NCBI GenBank assembly: GCA_958510825.1 | Contig: OY294048.1 | Span: forward strand, 34,561,026 to 34,625,025 | Source of the DNA: Brachypterus glaber | Taxonomy: Eukaryota; Arthropoda; Insecta; Coleoptera; Kateretidae | Length of the DNA: 64,000 nt | Reading direction: 5' to 3' | Shown here: piece by piece, positions 46,049 to 55,623 of the stretch | Numbering within the stretch: the first letter of the stretch is position 1 | Layout: each line of letters starts with the position of its first letter | Program-made: the position numbers and the translations under genes | Notes under the pieces: generated by a model | Database searches by the model: none | Told to the model about the DNA's origin: nothing | What the model saw: only the letters and a program-made list of their open reading frames with translations

Positions 46049-46563
46049 CAGGGACGATCCGAGGGGGTGTGGGGGGGTGTCACACCCCCCACGAAAAGTG
46101 GTAGTCGGCAAAATCAGTCACTAGTAGGCAAAATCAGTTAGTAGTCGGTAACAAAATTTTGTTGGGCGAGGGGTAAATTATTTTTCTGCTAAAAACCCTC
46201 AGGGACACAGCTTTTTTCGGAGGTGAGGTCCCTTTTTTCTTTTTTTGACAGGGGCACCAAGTTTTTTTTTAGAAAACGTTAAGGACAAATCATTTTTTTT
46301 TTCTGAGGGTTTATTCCTTTTTTTGGTAGAGGCGCCAAGTTTGTTCTAGTCGGTCTCCAAGTTTTGTAGAAACCGTCAGAGACAAAGCTTTTTTTTTGAG
46401 GGTTTTTTTTCTTTTGGTAAGGGCGCCAAGTTTTTTCTAGGTAAACAAATTTTCATTTTCTTTTTAGCCATCCAAAATTTTTGATAGGTAGTGTTATTTT
46501 TTTTGTGAGTCGGCAAACATTAGCTTGACACCCCCAAATGACAAAAGGCTCGGATCGTCCGTC
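46049..46563. mobile_element. hAT-type MITE with 8-bp TSD
   Basis: The 8-bp duplication TTTGTAAT lies at 46,041-46,048 and 46,564-46,571. The TIR pairs GGGACGATCCGAG (left, after CA) with CTCGGATCGTCC (right). The interior carries four degenerate tandem units of about 75 bp with GGCGCCAAGTTT and T runs. There is no transposase. An 8-bp duplication with CAG-type ends is the hAT signature. Confidence 0.85.
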
Positions 46564-46571
46564 TTTGTAAT

Positions 46572-47080
46572 TTACCTGTCCCAGGACTGCAGCCTCCAGA
46601 CCCGACAAAGTGTCCTCAATCCCACAATTACTGCAACAATCCCAGTTATGATGAGTGAAGTAAAACACATAAACTTCACCATACCTGAGATCACAGACGC
46701 CCAGCCTGAGTACACTACCATCTCCAAGTAGCCTGTACTCAAGATGTCAGACCAATTAGATAGCAATCAACCAAACTTGACCTAGATAACTACACATGGA
46801 AACGAATCCACTACCATGCTGCCACTACAAATCACTGCCCTAATATGGTGCGTACTTTGCTTAGTTATGGTTTGTGCAGAAAGAGCCGCCCGCCCAGGAC
46901 ATGGCACTAGAGGAATACATGAAGACCTTGTTCAGAAAACTGAACAGGGCCCATCTAGGACAAGGACTCCCAAAGAGCCACCGCCTAGGACATAGAACTA
47001 GAGGAATACATTATGTCCTTTCCGCCATCCACGTCCCATCTGCGGAAATATGTTCAGATAACTGAACAGGGCCTTAATTT
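46572..47080 (+). pseudogene. GC-richer segment with membrane-protein-like coding remnant, unassigned
   Basis: Composition is well above the surroundings. One plus frame, broken by two stops (near 46,731 and 46,785), passes a hydrophilic stretch into an ATG at 46,816 that opens 59 codons to 46,995. This short frame begins with about 20 hydrophobic residues (MLPLQITALIWCVLCLVMVC) followed by an Arg/Pro-rich tail, so it could be a signal peptide or a membrane anchor with a cytoplasmic tail. An envelope-like 3' ORF of an LTR retroelement is one possible source, but no diagnostic motif is seen. The word AGGACATGGCACTAGAGG and GAACAGGGCC recur at 46,897-46,952 and 46,987-47,073 as an imperfect tandem duplication. 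The hAT MITE inserted just upstream. Function unknown. Confidence 0.25.
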
Positions 47081-47164
47081 CTATATATAAATTCATAAAA
47101 TATATTAAGTTAAAATATATTAGAATTAGCATATAGGTTATTAATAAGATAATATTTAACAGTC

Positions 47165-47830
47165 TCGATGACAAAACGTGGAGATCGAAGAAACATTGGG
47201 GATAATAAATATACAACCCCAATGTCAGAACGTGTAGATTTAGGAAATAGAATAATAATTGTATATAAACGAATTTTAGAATAGCTCTAACAAAAAAGTG
47301 AGAACAACCACAATAAATAAAAATTTTCTAATTTGTTGTTTTTCTTGGTCATTTCAATTGGTGTAGTTTTGTTCACTTTTGGAGTGGTATAAGTACTTTG
47401 TGGACCGCAATGGAATTGTAGTGCCTTTCTCGTGCAGTTGTGTTGTACACCTGGATCTCAATGAACTGTGCGGATCAACGTGGATTGTTTCTGCCCTTGT
47501 TACCAGCATCTACTTATATATGCTAATCGTTTTAAGTTCTTGAAGGACCATATTACAATGGCTCGAAGGACTATATTACAAATTCAAGCAATAAACTCAG
47601 ACTTGTAAGTTATACTTTATTTCAGGTAACTCTCTGTACCCGGCAGCCTCATTGGGAATAAACAGGATGGAGGAGACTTTCTGGTCCTGCAGAGAGGGTG
47701 AATTAAAACGGCGATCACTAACTGATTAATGATAATTTATTAGACTAGACTTTCGTTTATATATAATTATTTATTAAATCTACACATTGGGGTTGTATAT
47801 TTATTATCACTAATATTTCTAATACTATAC
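47165..47830. repeat. Foldback-edged segment, LTR-like content unproven
   Basis: GATAATAAATATACAACCCC near 47,200 and GGGGTTGTATATTTATTATC near 47,780 are complements within about 75-bp arms. The interior (47,340-47,700) is GC-richer and has TATAAG, AATAAA and a TTTCAG, loosely resembling a promoter and polyadenylation region. No direct LTR pair was found. Confidence 0.4.
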
Positions 47831-48102
47831 TATACTATTCTAGCATCTAAGAGCTGTGAATAGTATAATAATTTAATAGCTTTATTCATTTAAAATAATA
47901 ATTGTTTCATTGAAACTATAATGACATTTGAATTAAATATTTACATTTAACAGCAATTTAAGCTATGTTTTAGCCAACATACACTAGCTGGGCTGTAACT
48001 TTAAAAATTGTAGCAAAAATGCAAGCTGTGGAAGAAGTATGCAAGACAACAATTTTTTTTTAAATAAGATCTTATTTGAAAAACAAAAAAATAAAACATA
48101 AA
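47831..48102. other. No feature recognised
   Basis: AT-rich. Confidence 0.35.
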
Positions 48103-48210
48103 AAATGCATAAGCAAGTTGCGTATGACTATAATTGTTTGCCAGTCTCGTGCGCAAGTGGTGTACTGCTATTATTTTCTACTAGTCATACGCTGCTTAGG
48201 CGCATGCTAA
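48103..48210. mobile_element. Palindromic MITE
   Basis: GCAAGTTGCGTATGACTA faces TAGTCATACGCTGCTTAGGC, with CCAGTCTCGTGCGCAAGTGG in the loop. The ORF at 48,105-48,344 is not supported. Confidence 0.5.
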
Positions 48211-48679
48211 TGTATCTATGTTTATGGTTAAAATTGTGCTTAATTTTCTACAATTATAGTTCTGGTTTTGGGGAAACCATTCGTTCCCCGAAAGAAGTGA
48301 AAAGATTTATTCAAAGTATTGTTAAAAAGAACACATTGAACTAGGTAGATATATAAAGGGAATAAAGTAATTAAGCAAATATTGGGAAGAGCAACAAACA
48401 ACTTGTGTATTACTAAATTACTAAATTATAAGATTAGATTTTTAAATTTTGACAAAATTGTGTTAAAAATATGATTTTTTAATGAACCTAAAAATAACTG
48501 TCTCGAATGAGCGGGAGAACTTTAAACTACAAATGTTTTTTTACAAAAAAAATATACAACCACCTAAACCGTCAAATAGGTAACATGGTTCAGAAAAGTA
48601 ACACAAAAAACTCTATATTCATACTTTTTGAACACATTAATCCCCCAATATTCTCAATAATTTAATGACCCACTATATT

Positions 48680-48765
48680 GTGGGCTTACAAGCAAAGATC
48701 ACTAAGTCATATAACATGGTTTTGAAATATTGACTTTAACTTTCATTTTAATTTTATAATACTTA
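48680..48765 (-). repeat. Partial copy of the 2.7-3.0 kb element end
   Basis: GGGCTTACAAGCAAAGATCA, then ACATGGTTTTGAAATATTGA: the complement of 2,890-2,985. Confidence 0.65.
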
Positions 48766-49012
48766 CTCGCTGAGAAAAATAACTTCATATAAAGGTTGTA
48801 TGAAAGTTAAAAAAACTTGGTAACGTTGGCAAAAAAGTTAACTAACTTCCTATGAAAGAACATAGAATAGTAAATGTCCTACCTAACTTAGTAGGATAGT
48901 AAATAACGTTATTTTCACGTTAAATGAAACTTCTATTTGGAAGTTCTATTTAACGTCTAAGAGACGTCACCAAATAACTTTCATTCATGTATGGATTACA
49001 TACACATTTTGC

Positions 49013-49273
49013 TTGTATCTTGAAAACGCGAAGAGATACAAAAAAAATAACGAAAAAAACGATCCCCCTAGGCACATACCCCCACATGATTCCATTTTCA
49101 ACAACTTGAGGACACCGGAAGTGAGGATACCAGAAATGAGGAAACCGGAAGTGGGGATGTTCCCAGTGGGAATATTCCCCAAGATGACTGGAGGCACTAG
49201 TTCCTCTAGGCTAAAGCCAGAGGATATCTATGGATTACCATACCAATCCGATAATGTGTATCGAATTAGCTGA
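49013..49273 (+). CDS. Open frame with pentapeptide repeats, hypothetical
   Basis: An 86-codon frame in a GC-richer patch. Residues 1-27 are Lys/Asn-rich, and five tandem 15-bp units at 49,109-49,183 encode RTPEV RIPEM RKPEV and then GMFPV GIFPK. A hydrophilic tail, LKPEDIYGLPYQSDNVYRIS, follows before a TGA. The tandem unit stays in frame, which slightly favours coding, but no start context, promoter, splice signal or known domain supports it. It ends about 90 bp before the LINE fragment and could be a retroelement gag remnant, a last exon, or a minisatellite that happens to be open. Confidence 0.25.
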   Translation: MYLENAKRYKKNNEKNDPPRHIPPHDSIFNNLRTPEVRIPEMRKPEVGMFPVGIFPKMTGGTSSSRLKPEDIYGLPYQSDNVYRIS

Positions 49274-49364
49274 TTAGTAAGTTACTAGTATATATCCTTA
49301 TAAAGACAGCTGTCTTTTAATATTAGTATTCCAAGAACGCGAATTTATTCATTTAAAAAGTTTT

Positions 49365-50560
49365 GTTAGTGGTAGGAAATAACAGTAAAAAAAATCCACG
49401 AAAGATGATTTTATAAAACTGCTGGAGACTATCATAGAGAAACAGGAACTAGGTGAATATGTGGGAGTGACCCTTCTAGATCTTCAAAAGGCATTTGATT
49501 GTGTCCCTCACCATGAGCTTATAGAAAAACTAAAATTTTATAACTGATACATTATGTATTAAACTTTTAAATTCATATCTCAGCAATAGAAAGCAATACG
49601 TAACAGTTAAAGGTAAAAGTTCAACTATCAGAGACGTGACCAGTGGCGTGCCGCAAGGCTCGGTACTTGGTCCGTTGTTGTTCTTGATCTTTATTAACGA
49701 TATAAAAAACTGTCTGCCTTTTTGGGAAACTATTCTATTTGCTGATGACTCTAATATAGTATCTAATAGTACGGATTTTTAAAATACTCTAAGGCTCATG
49801 GAGGGGGGAAAATCAAATATACAAGAATGGTTCTTGGCAAATAGGCTCTCATTAAACAACAATAAAACCATAGATATTATTTTTACACATCGACCTCTGT
49901 TTAACTTTGAAAATCCAGATAAAGTAAAGTACCTTGGCATATTTTTGGATCAACATTTAAACTGGAAACAACACACAGAGGAACTGTCAAAGTCACTGTC
50001 AAAAACAATCTTTGTTTTTCGCAATCTAGTAAAAATGGTTTCTCTAGAGGTATTGAGGGTTGCCTATTTTGCGCTTTTTGAATCAATAGTAAATTATGGT
50101 CTGATTGTGTGGGGTCATGCATCAGGGGTAGAAAGGATATTTGGTCTGCAGAGAAAAGTACTAAGAGTTATTACTGGGTTGGGGTATCGAGATGAGGTTC
50201 GGCACAAGTTTATAGAACTAAATATCATGACTGTCCCCTCTCTCTACATATACAATGTATATGTATATTATACATTACTTTACTTTATGTAAAACAGAAT
50301 CCCGAAAAGTACACTCTGCAAACTAATATTCAGGACTGCAACACCAGAAGTAACAACATTAGACTTTCTATGCTACGACTAGAAAGCAGCAGGTTTGGTT
50401 CAAATTTCTTTGGTCCAAATTTTTTTAACCATTTGCCTGTTGCCGTCAAAAACCGACCTCTAAATGCGTTTAAAGGAAAGTTAAATAATTACCTTTTGCA
50501 GAAGGCTTTTGAAAGTGGGGAAGAATTTTTAAATAGTAATTTAAGCGATCTCGTTTAATG
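49365..50560 (+). pseudogene. Decayed LINE reverse transcriptase with 3' end (Jockey/CR1 group)
   Basis: The frame-broken RT begins near KKSTKDDFIKLLE. It then shows LLDLQKAFDCVPHHEL (motif A, 49,476-49,523), a frameshift near 49,545, [20 protein letters not shown] (motif B, 49,642-49,701), LFADDSN (motif C, 49,735-49,755) and a stop at 49,780-49,782. A 164-codon open stretch (49,798-50,292) covers the region after the palm, with NNNKT, KYLGIFLDQ and SIVNYGLIVWG. A further frameshift leads to the C-terminal end (50,370-50,558), with FFNHLPVAVKN and the stop at 50,558. The 5' half is missing. It is the best-preserved LINE fragment in the window but is inactive. Confidence 0.85.
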
Positions 50561-50680
50561 TTTATTTTTATATTATTGTAATGTCCCTTATTTATTTATT
50601 TATTTTTAATTTATAATATTTTGACGAATGTAAACCCTGTATCATGATTAAATAAATGAAATGAAATGAAAATGAAACAT
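50561..50680 (+). repeat. LINE 3' UTR and (AAATG)n tail
   Basis: A short AT-rich 3' UTR with (TTTA)n ends in AAATAAATGAAATGAAATGA, the pentanucleotide tail that marks the 3' end of the LINE above. Confidence 0.75.
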
Positions 50681-51285
50681 GTGACACCACCTATAGCATA
50701 ACGATGTGCACTGAAACTGAAAAATTACACAAGCTTGTACTAAATAACATCCATAAAAAGTCACATAACAACTTTATATAAACGTTTTTATAACTTCTAT
50801 AGTAAAATTAAGAAATTCTTGATCCTTACTTATATTGAAGTTGATTTAAATAAACCATAGAAAAAATATTATCTCTCCAAAATTTAAATTTATTGTGTAT
50901 AAAACAATTGTCCCTGCAATGTTTTAATGTCACGATTTGAACAGACCATAGTTGAAAATGGTGGTCATTTAGAGCATTTTATGTCACATGGATGTAGTGA
51001 ATTTTAGAATTTGGCCAATAACACAATTAAGTTACCTTTATTTTTTAAATATAAGATTTTTTTCAAAATCACTTTTTTTAATTTTTTGAAATTGCTTTAA
51101 TAGATATATTCGGAACGGCTTATCCGATTTTAAAAAATAAATATGAATTTTAATCAAAATAAAAATACCTTTTAAATAATGCATCACATGACCCATATTG
51201 CTATTTGAGATTTTAAAGTTGGGGTCGCTGGAGCTTAGGGGGTGAGTCTTAGAAACTTACCGATTACATAAATAGAAAGCTTACT
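50681..51285. other. No feature recognised
   Basis: AT-rich, no domain-bearing ORF. Confidence 0.35.
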
Positions 51286-51380
51286 AAAAATATCTAAGGA
51301 CATAAATTTTTAATTTTAAACAAAATTATAAAAATATTAATTTATTATTCCATCAATCTATTTTCTAATCATCGTACAGA

Positions 51381-51438
51381 GTGATATTGGTACTGAAGAG
51401 GGCCAGAAGCCCGAAACTGTCAGTCTACCAATATCACT
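51381..51438 (+). ncRNA. Type I hammerhead ribozyme, copy 1
   Basis: Core CTGAAGA at 51,393-51,399. Stem II pairs GGGC (51,400-51,403) with GCCC (51,409-51,412) around CAGAA. GAAA is at 51,413-51,416. Stem III pairs ACT (51,416-51,418) with AGT (51,422-51,424) around GTC. The predicted cleavage follows C at 51,425. Stem I is formed by TACCAATATCACTC against GAGTGATATTGGTA. Because the upstream strand is an inverted copy, stem I is uninterrupted and lacks the internal loop of copy 2. Confidence 0.85.
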
Positions 51439-51722
51439 CTGTACGATGATTAGAAAATAGATTGATGGAATAATAAATTAATATTTTTATAATTTTGTTT
51501 AAAATTAAAAATTTCTGTCCTTACGAATTCTACGTCTAACCACCCGTTAGTGGTACTATGTGCTTGAGACACACAAGTCTTCAACTTGCTACCATTCAAA
51601 GTCTCCAGATTAGGAGAGGTATGAGTAGTTGTCTACATCTAGAAATAGATGGCGCACAAGTCTACATCAATCTAATGGCTATATTCCTTTTGCGAGTAAA
51701 GTCTAAAAACGTTTTCTTAATC

Positions 51723-51798
51723 AGCGTGCAGAGTTGACTCTTGGTACTGAAGAGGGCCAGAAGCCCGAAACTGTCAGTCTACCAATATCACTCTGTAC
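51723..51798 (+). ncRNA. Type I hammerhead ribozyme, copy 2 (native fold)
   Basis: Core CTGAAGA at 51,747-51,753, stem II GGGC/GCCC at 51,754-51,757 and 51,763-51,766, GAAA at 51,767-51,770, stem III ACT/AGT, cleavage after C at 51,779. Stem Ia pairs TTGGTA (51,741-51,746) with TACCAA (51,780-51,785). An internal loop (TTGACTC opposite TATCA) follows, then stem Ib pairs CGTGCAGAG with CTCTGTACG with one G-U pair. An internal loop in stem I is where natural hammerheads make their tertiary contact with loop II. Confidence 0.9.
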
Positions 51799-51840
51799 GA
51801 TGATTAGAAAATAGATTGATGGAATAATAAAAATATCTAA

Positions 51841-52698
51841 TTGAACTTCTTTTTAGATTTTTGATATCTCTTACAGTTTTCAAGATAATGCTTAGGAAGG
51901 TTAATGGGACACCCTGTATATTTGATGAGACCCATTTTTTGCTTTCCCATTTTTTTTACTAATCAAGGTGTACTTTTTAATACAAAACCAAATTTAAAAT
52001 CTTCTATCTAGCTGCAAGCCAAAAAACGAGAGACTAATATTATTTAACTAACTACGTTTTTATTGAAAGGAATAGTTTTTATATGATGGCAAACATGTAA
52101 TTGGACCAAATTTTTACCTTTTAAATATGCGGAAAGTGAGATAAAGTTCGACTAGGTACAGGAGTTGACCTAAACAAACAAACTCACAAACACGAACTAA
52201 ATAAAACGTGTAATTACTGCGATTTTCTCAAAATATTTTATACAACTTTGAACATTAAAAGTTTTTCAAATAAAAATTTATGATTTGGCCAAACTAAACC
52301 TTTTACATGTTAGTAATAGAGTAATTCCATTAAATGTTAGTTTTTAGATAAATGAGTAATCAAAATGGACCCATTTAAAAACTACTCAAACTTTGCATCT
52401 TACAGGGCGACACAAAAAAAAGAAACTCTTTACCAAAAACCGATTTTTACAAATCCGTCCGTTTATTTAGAAGTCTAGAGTAAAGGTCTGGTTTGAGTAC
52501 CGTGAGTGGGGGCTACTTTGAACGTTTTTTTTTCAAAATATTTAAATAACTATTAATATTGCAGTAATCCTACTATTTCAACTGTTTTTTTTGTGTATAA
52601 GGCTTTAGCTATGTCCAGGCCACATAAGATCTACATCTTATATAAAAGTAAATAAAAAAAATTGTTAAGAAATGTTTTGAAGTTTTTTCTTTAATTTG
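51841..52698. other. No gene; possible MITE end
   Basis: AATGGGACACCCTGTATATT near 51,901 resembles a CAGGGTGTCCC-type MITE end. No partner was found. Confidence 0.35.
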
Positions 52699-52750
52699 GA
52701 AAATGCAATATACCATTTACTGTGAATAATATATAATAAAATGCGTAGCA
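52699..52750 (+). repeat. Dispersed 50-mer, copy 4
   Basis: AAAATGCAATATACCATTTA, then CTGTGAATAATATATAAT. See 16,031. Confidence 0.6.
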
Positions 52751-53309
52751 TCACATACCTTCCCGGCTTGTTTTATATAACCCATAACATCTAAATACTC
52801 ATTCTGCGGTATGCTTTTCGCGCAAACTTTTTATCCGAAATTATAACATAGGGCGGAAAGTGTAATAAATCCGACCCTGCTACTAGAGTATTCCTTAGTA
52901 GGTACCTACGTATAATTATATGGCATCAATGTTAACGTTTTAATTCGTTTGAAGAAAAAAAGTAATTTTCTTTAATTAAAAGTAAACATTTTATCAAACA
53001 AAATTATGTTATATACCATTCATACATTTTTTTGTGTCCAAATTAACAATTAAAATTCTTTGTAACGATTCCAATCAAAATTAATTGGCGATTGTTTTTG
53101 TCGCTGAATTAACATGCTAATAAATCTTACTTACTCATATTGGTGATCGAATTTTAACTTGCACACTGGTCTGGAAATAACGTTCAGCTCAACTTTCATA
53201 TAACCCAAGTTTTTTTTCATAATTTCATTATTTAGAGCTTTAACATCTTTTTAATGCCATTTGTTTTAACAAAAAAAAATAATCATATTAAATAATACTT
53301 GAACGTTCT
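52751..53309. other. No feature recognised
   Basis: AT-rich. ACTTGAACGTTCTC at 53,301 is probably a MITE end of the 42.8-kb type. Confidence 0.35.
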
Positions 53310-53710
53310 CAAACAGTGAGAAAAAAGTTTCTATAAACGTTGGTGTTAAATGGCTTCTTGGGGAATATTATACATTCATAACTGAGGAACGGTTTACTGA
53401 TTGACTTAAAATGTTTACTGTAGTATGCAACCAATAAACATTATCCTTTAATGACATAAAACAAATAAATGTTTAACCAGGGGCGGACACAGTTTTACAT
53501 AAAAATTAAGAAGCACCCATTATCTACGCCCCTGGCCAAAAAGTTAATCTTAATAAAACTTTAAATATTGTAATTTATTGTTTCTATAGTACAGTGAAAA
53601 AATCATGTCAATAAGTTAAACCGTTTCTGAAATATAAAGTGATAAATACTATAAAAATGCCCATTAAAAGTACGCTAGCTCCCTAGCGTATGTTTTTGTC
53701 TTGTAAAACC
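53310..53710. mobile_element. Foldback MITE centred on CCAGGGGCG / CGCCCCTGG
   Basis: TTAACCAGGGGCGGAC near 53,476 faces TACGCCCCTGGCCAAAAAG near 53,528. Outer arms include TGAGGAACGGTTTACTGATT against AATAAGTTAAACCGTTTCTG. Half of the family also lies at 29,290-29,450. Confidence 0.6.
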
Positions 53711-54272
53711 GGTCACAGGGTGTACTTACTTAATTTGCAGAATAATTAACCTAAAAACTTCGTGCCATAGTACCGGCAGAGTATCTTGAGCATTTTTATC
53801 CTTAAAAAATATTAAATGTGTTTAGGTCGAGCCGGAAAATTAAAAAATATTACTTAATATAGCGCCGGTCACAGTAACTTCGGTTACAAATTTGCATATA
53901 TGCTTTTATTTAGCGCGGACATTAAATTAGAAAGTAGATACATACACAAACCCAAATTAGTAATTATTGCAATCATAAATATCTTTTAATTTTTTTTATC
54001 TTACGTTAACGAAAGTTGCCTGTAAATAAATTTTTACACTGCAGCAATCTTACGGCAGTGGCTTTTGTTAAATTTTCTTGGAACCACAAAAATACGGAAC
54101 CTGTTTGCAACGTCCCGATAGAGGGACATGTTGGCAAAACAAAACAAAATGAATTTTAATATTTTTTTTTAATCTTTATTATCCATATTATGCTTGATAT
54201 TTTGTTTACTTTTTGATATAATTTTCAAATAATTTTCAGATGATTTTTAATTTGTTTAAGTTGTGCCGCATA
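53711..54272. other. No feature recognised
   Basis: AT-rich. Confidence 0.35.
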
Positions 54273-55283
54273 CCGGGTGTCCCACCAGGTTCTTGACAAG
54301 CTATATCTCCGTTATTTGAAAAGATAGAATTTTTTGCAAAAAACAGCGTTAAATGGGAGCCGTTGAAGTTTTTATTTACGTATCCAAAACCACCTCTTGC
54401 TTACCCACCCCCTTAAAACCACCCCAACTTTTGTTTTTCAAATAGCATCCTCCCATTTTTATCAAAGCATATGAAAGTACATTTCATTCTGAATATAACC
54501 ATGTATTATAAGTGGTATCTTATCATTTAAGGGGCTCCAAATAACAATTATTATTTATTAATAATAGGGTTGTATTTAAAACAAAGTTGCAGGTGGTACC
54601 AGGAGAGTGGGTTATTAAGGGTGGGTTTTGGATACATTAATCAGTTCTCTTTTAGATATAATCTAACTTGTTTTTGAAAAAAAAAATTATGAAAAATATT
54701 GCATGTGATCTGATCGGGTTGTAATTTGGAGCCTCTTAAAAAAATAAGATATCACTTATAATACATGGTTGAATTTAGAATAAAATGTGCTTTCATATTC
54801 TTTAGTAAAAATAGGGGGGTGCTATTTAAAAAACAAAAGTTGGGGGTGGTTCCAAGAGGGTGGGTAAGTAAGGGGTAGTTTTGCATAAGTCAGCAAATTC
54901 TACTTTGACTCGTATCTACTTTTGTTTTTTTCGATTTTTTTTTATCTTTTTAAACAACGGAGATATAGCCTGTTTAAAACCTGGTGGGACAATATAATTA
55001 ATAAATAATATAGTAATAAATAATAGTTGGTGCCCTTTAAGAAATAAGATACTACTTATAATACATGGTTGAATTAAGAATAACATTTACTTTCATATTC
55101 TTTGATAAAAATGGGGGGGGGGTGCTATTTGAAAAACAAAAGTTGGGGGTGGTTTTAAGGGGGTGGCTAAGCAAGGGGTGGTTTTGAACACGTCAATAAA
55201 AACTTAACGCTGTTTTTTTCAACAAATTCTATCTTTTAAAATAACGGAGATATAACTTGTCAAGAACCTGGTGGGACACCCGG
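54273..55283. mobile_element. Foldback MITE, CCGGGTGTCCC ends, TA duplication, nested third arm
   Basis: Ends CCGGGTGTCCCACCAGGTTC and GAACCTGGTGGGACACCCGG are flanked by TA. The arms (about 300 bp) share AACGGAGATATA, AACAAAAGTTGGGGGTGGTT and ATAATACATGGTTGAAT. A further diverged arm at 54,590-54,990, in the right-hand orientation, gives the element three arm copies. No ORF. Confidence 0.8.
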
Positions 55284-55623
55284 TATATAAGGCAGTAAAA
55301 AAACGCAGGAACAGTGGCATATAGTGCCATATTGCCGCGGTAAAGAAAGGATTAATTAAAGGAAAGTATTCTAGAATTTATATCGGTACTAGTAATTGTA
55401 AAACCATTTAAAATTTGGGCCGCTCTTGTGTTATTTATGTCGTATAACTACCCAGTGGCGTTTCACTGGGCAAGTATTACCAAATAATAATTATTACTAC
55501 ATATGATTATAATCAGAGCTGTAGAAAAAGCGTAAATCTCGGTTTTCGATAAAAATGGTATTCGGGACTTTTTAAGTGTCGATATAAAAAACATCAACTA
55601 ATTAACTTAAATTAAAATATATA
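55284..55623. other. Spacer between MITEs
   Basis: AT-rich. Nothing recognised. Confidence 0.35.

Larger units (their letters stand above)
51298..51828 (+). mobile_element. Retrozyme: tandem hammerhead element with 12-bp TSD
   Basis: The insertion is bounded by AAAAATATCTAA at 51,286-51,297 and 51,829-51,840. From 51,393 it is sense: hammerhead 1, a 354-bp unit, hammerhead 2, and an end at TTGATGGAATAAT. The 82 bp after each CTGAAGA (51,393 and 51,747) are identical. The first 95 bp (51,298-51,392) are the complement of 51,426-51,520, making a long snap-back whose tip is hammerhead 1. Known animal retrozymes are non-coding elements of a few hundred nucleotides, found as tandem copies with type I hammerheads, whose RNA self-cleaves and circularises. 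The layout here fits, and the repeat unit predicts a circle of 354 nt. There is no ORF, so reverse transcription must be supplied in trans. Confidence 0.85.
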
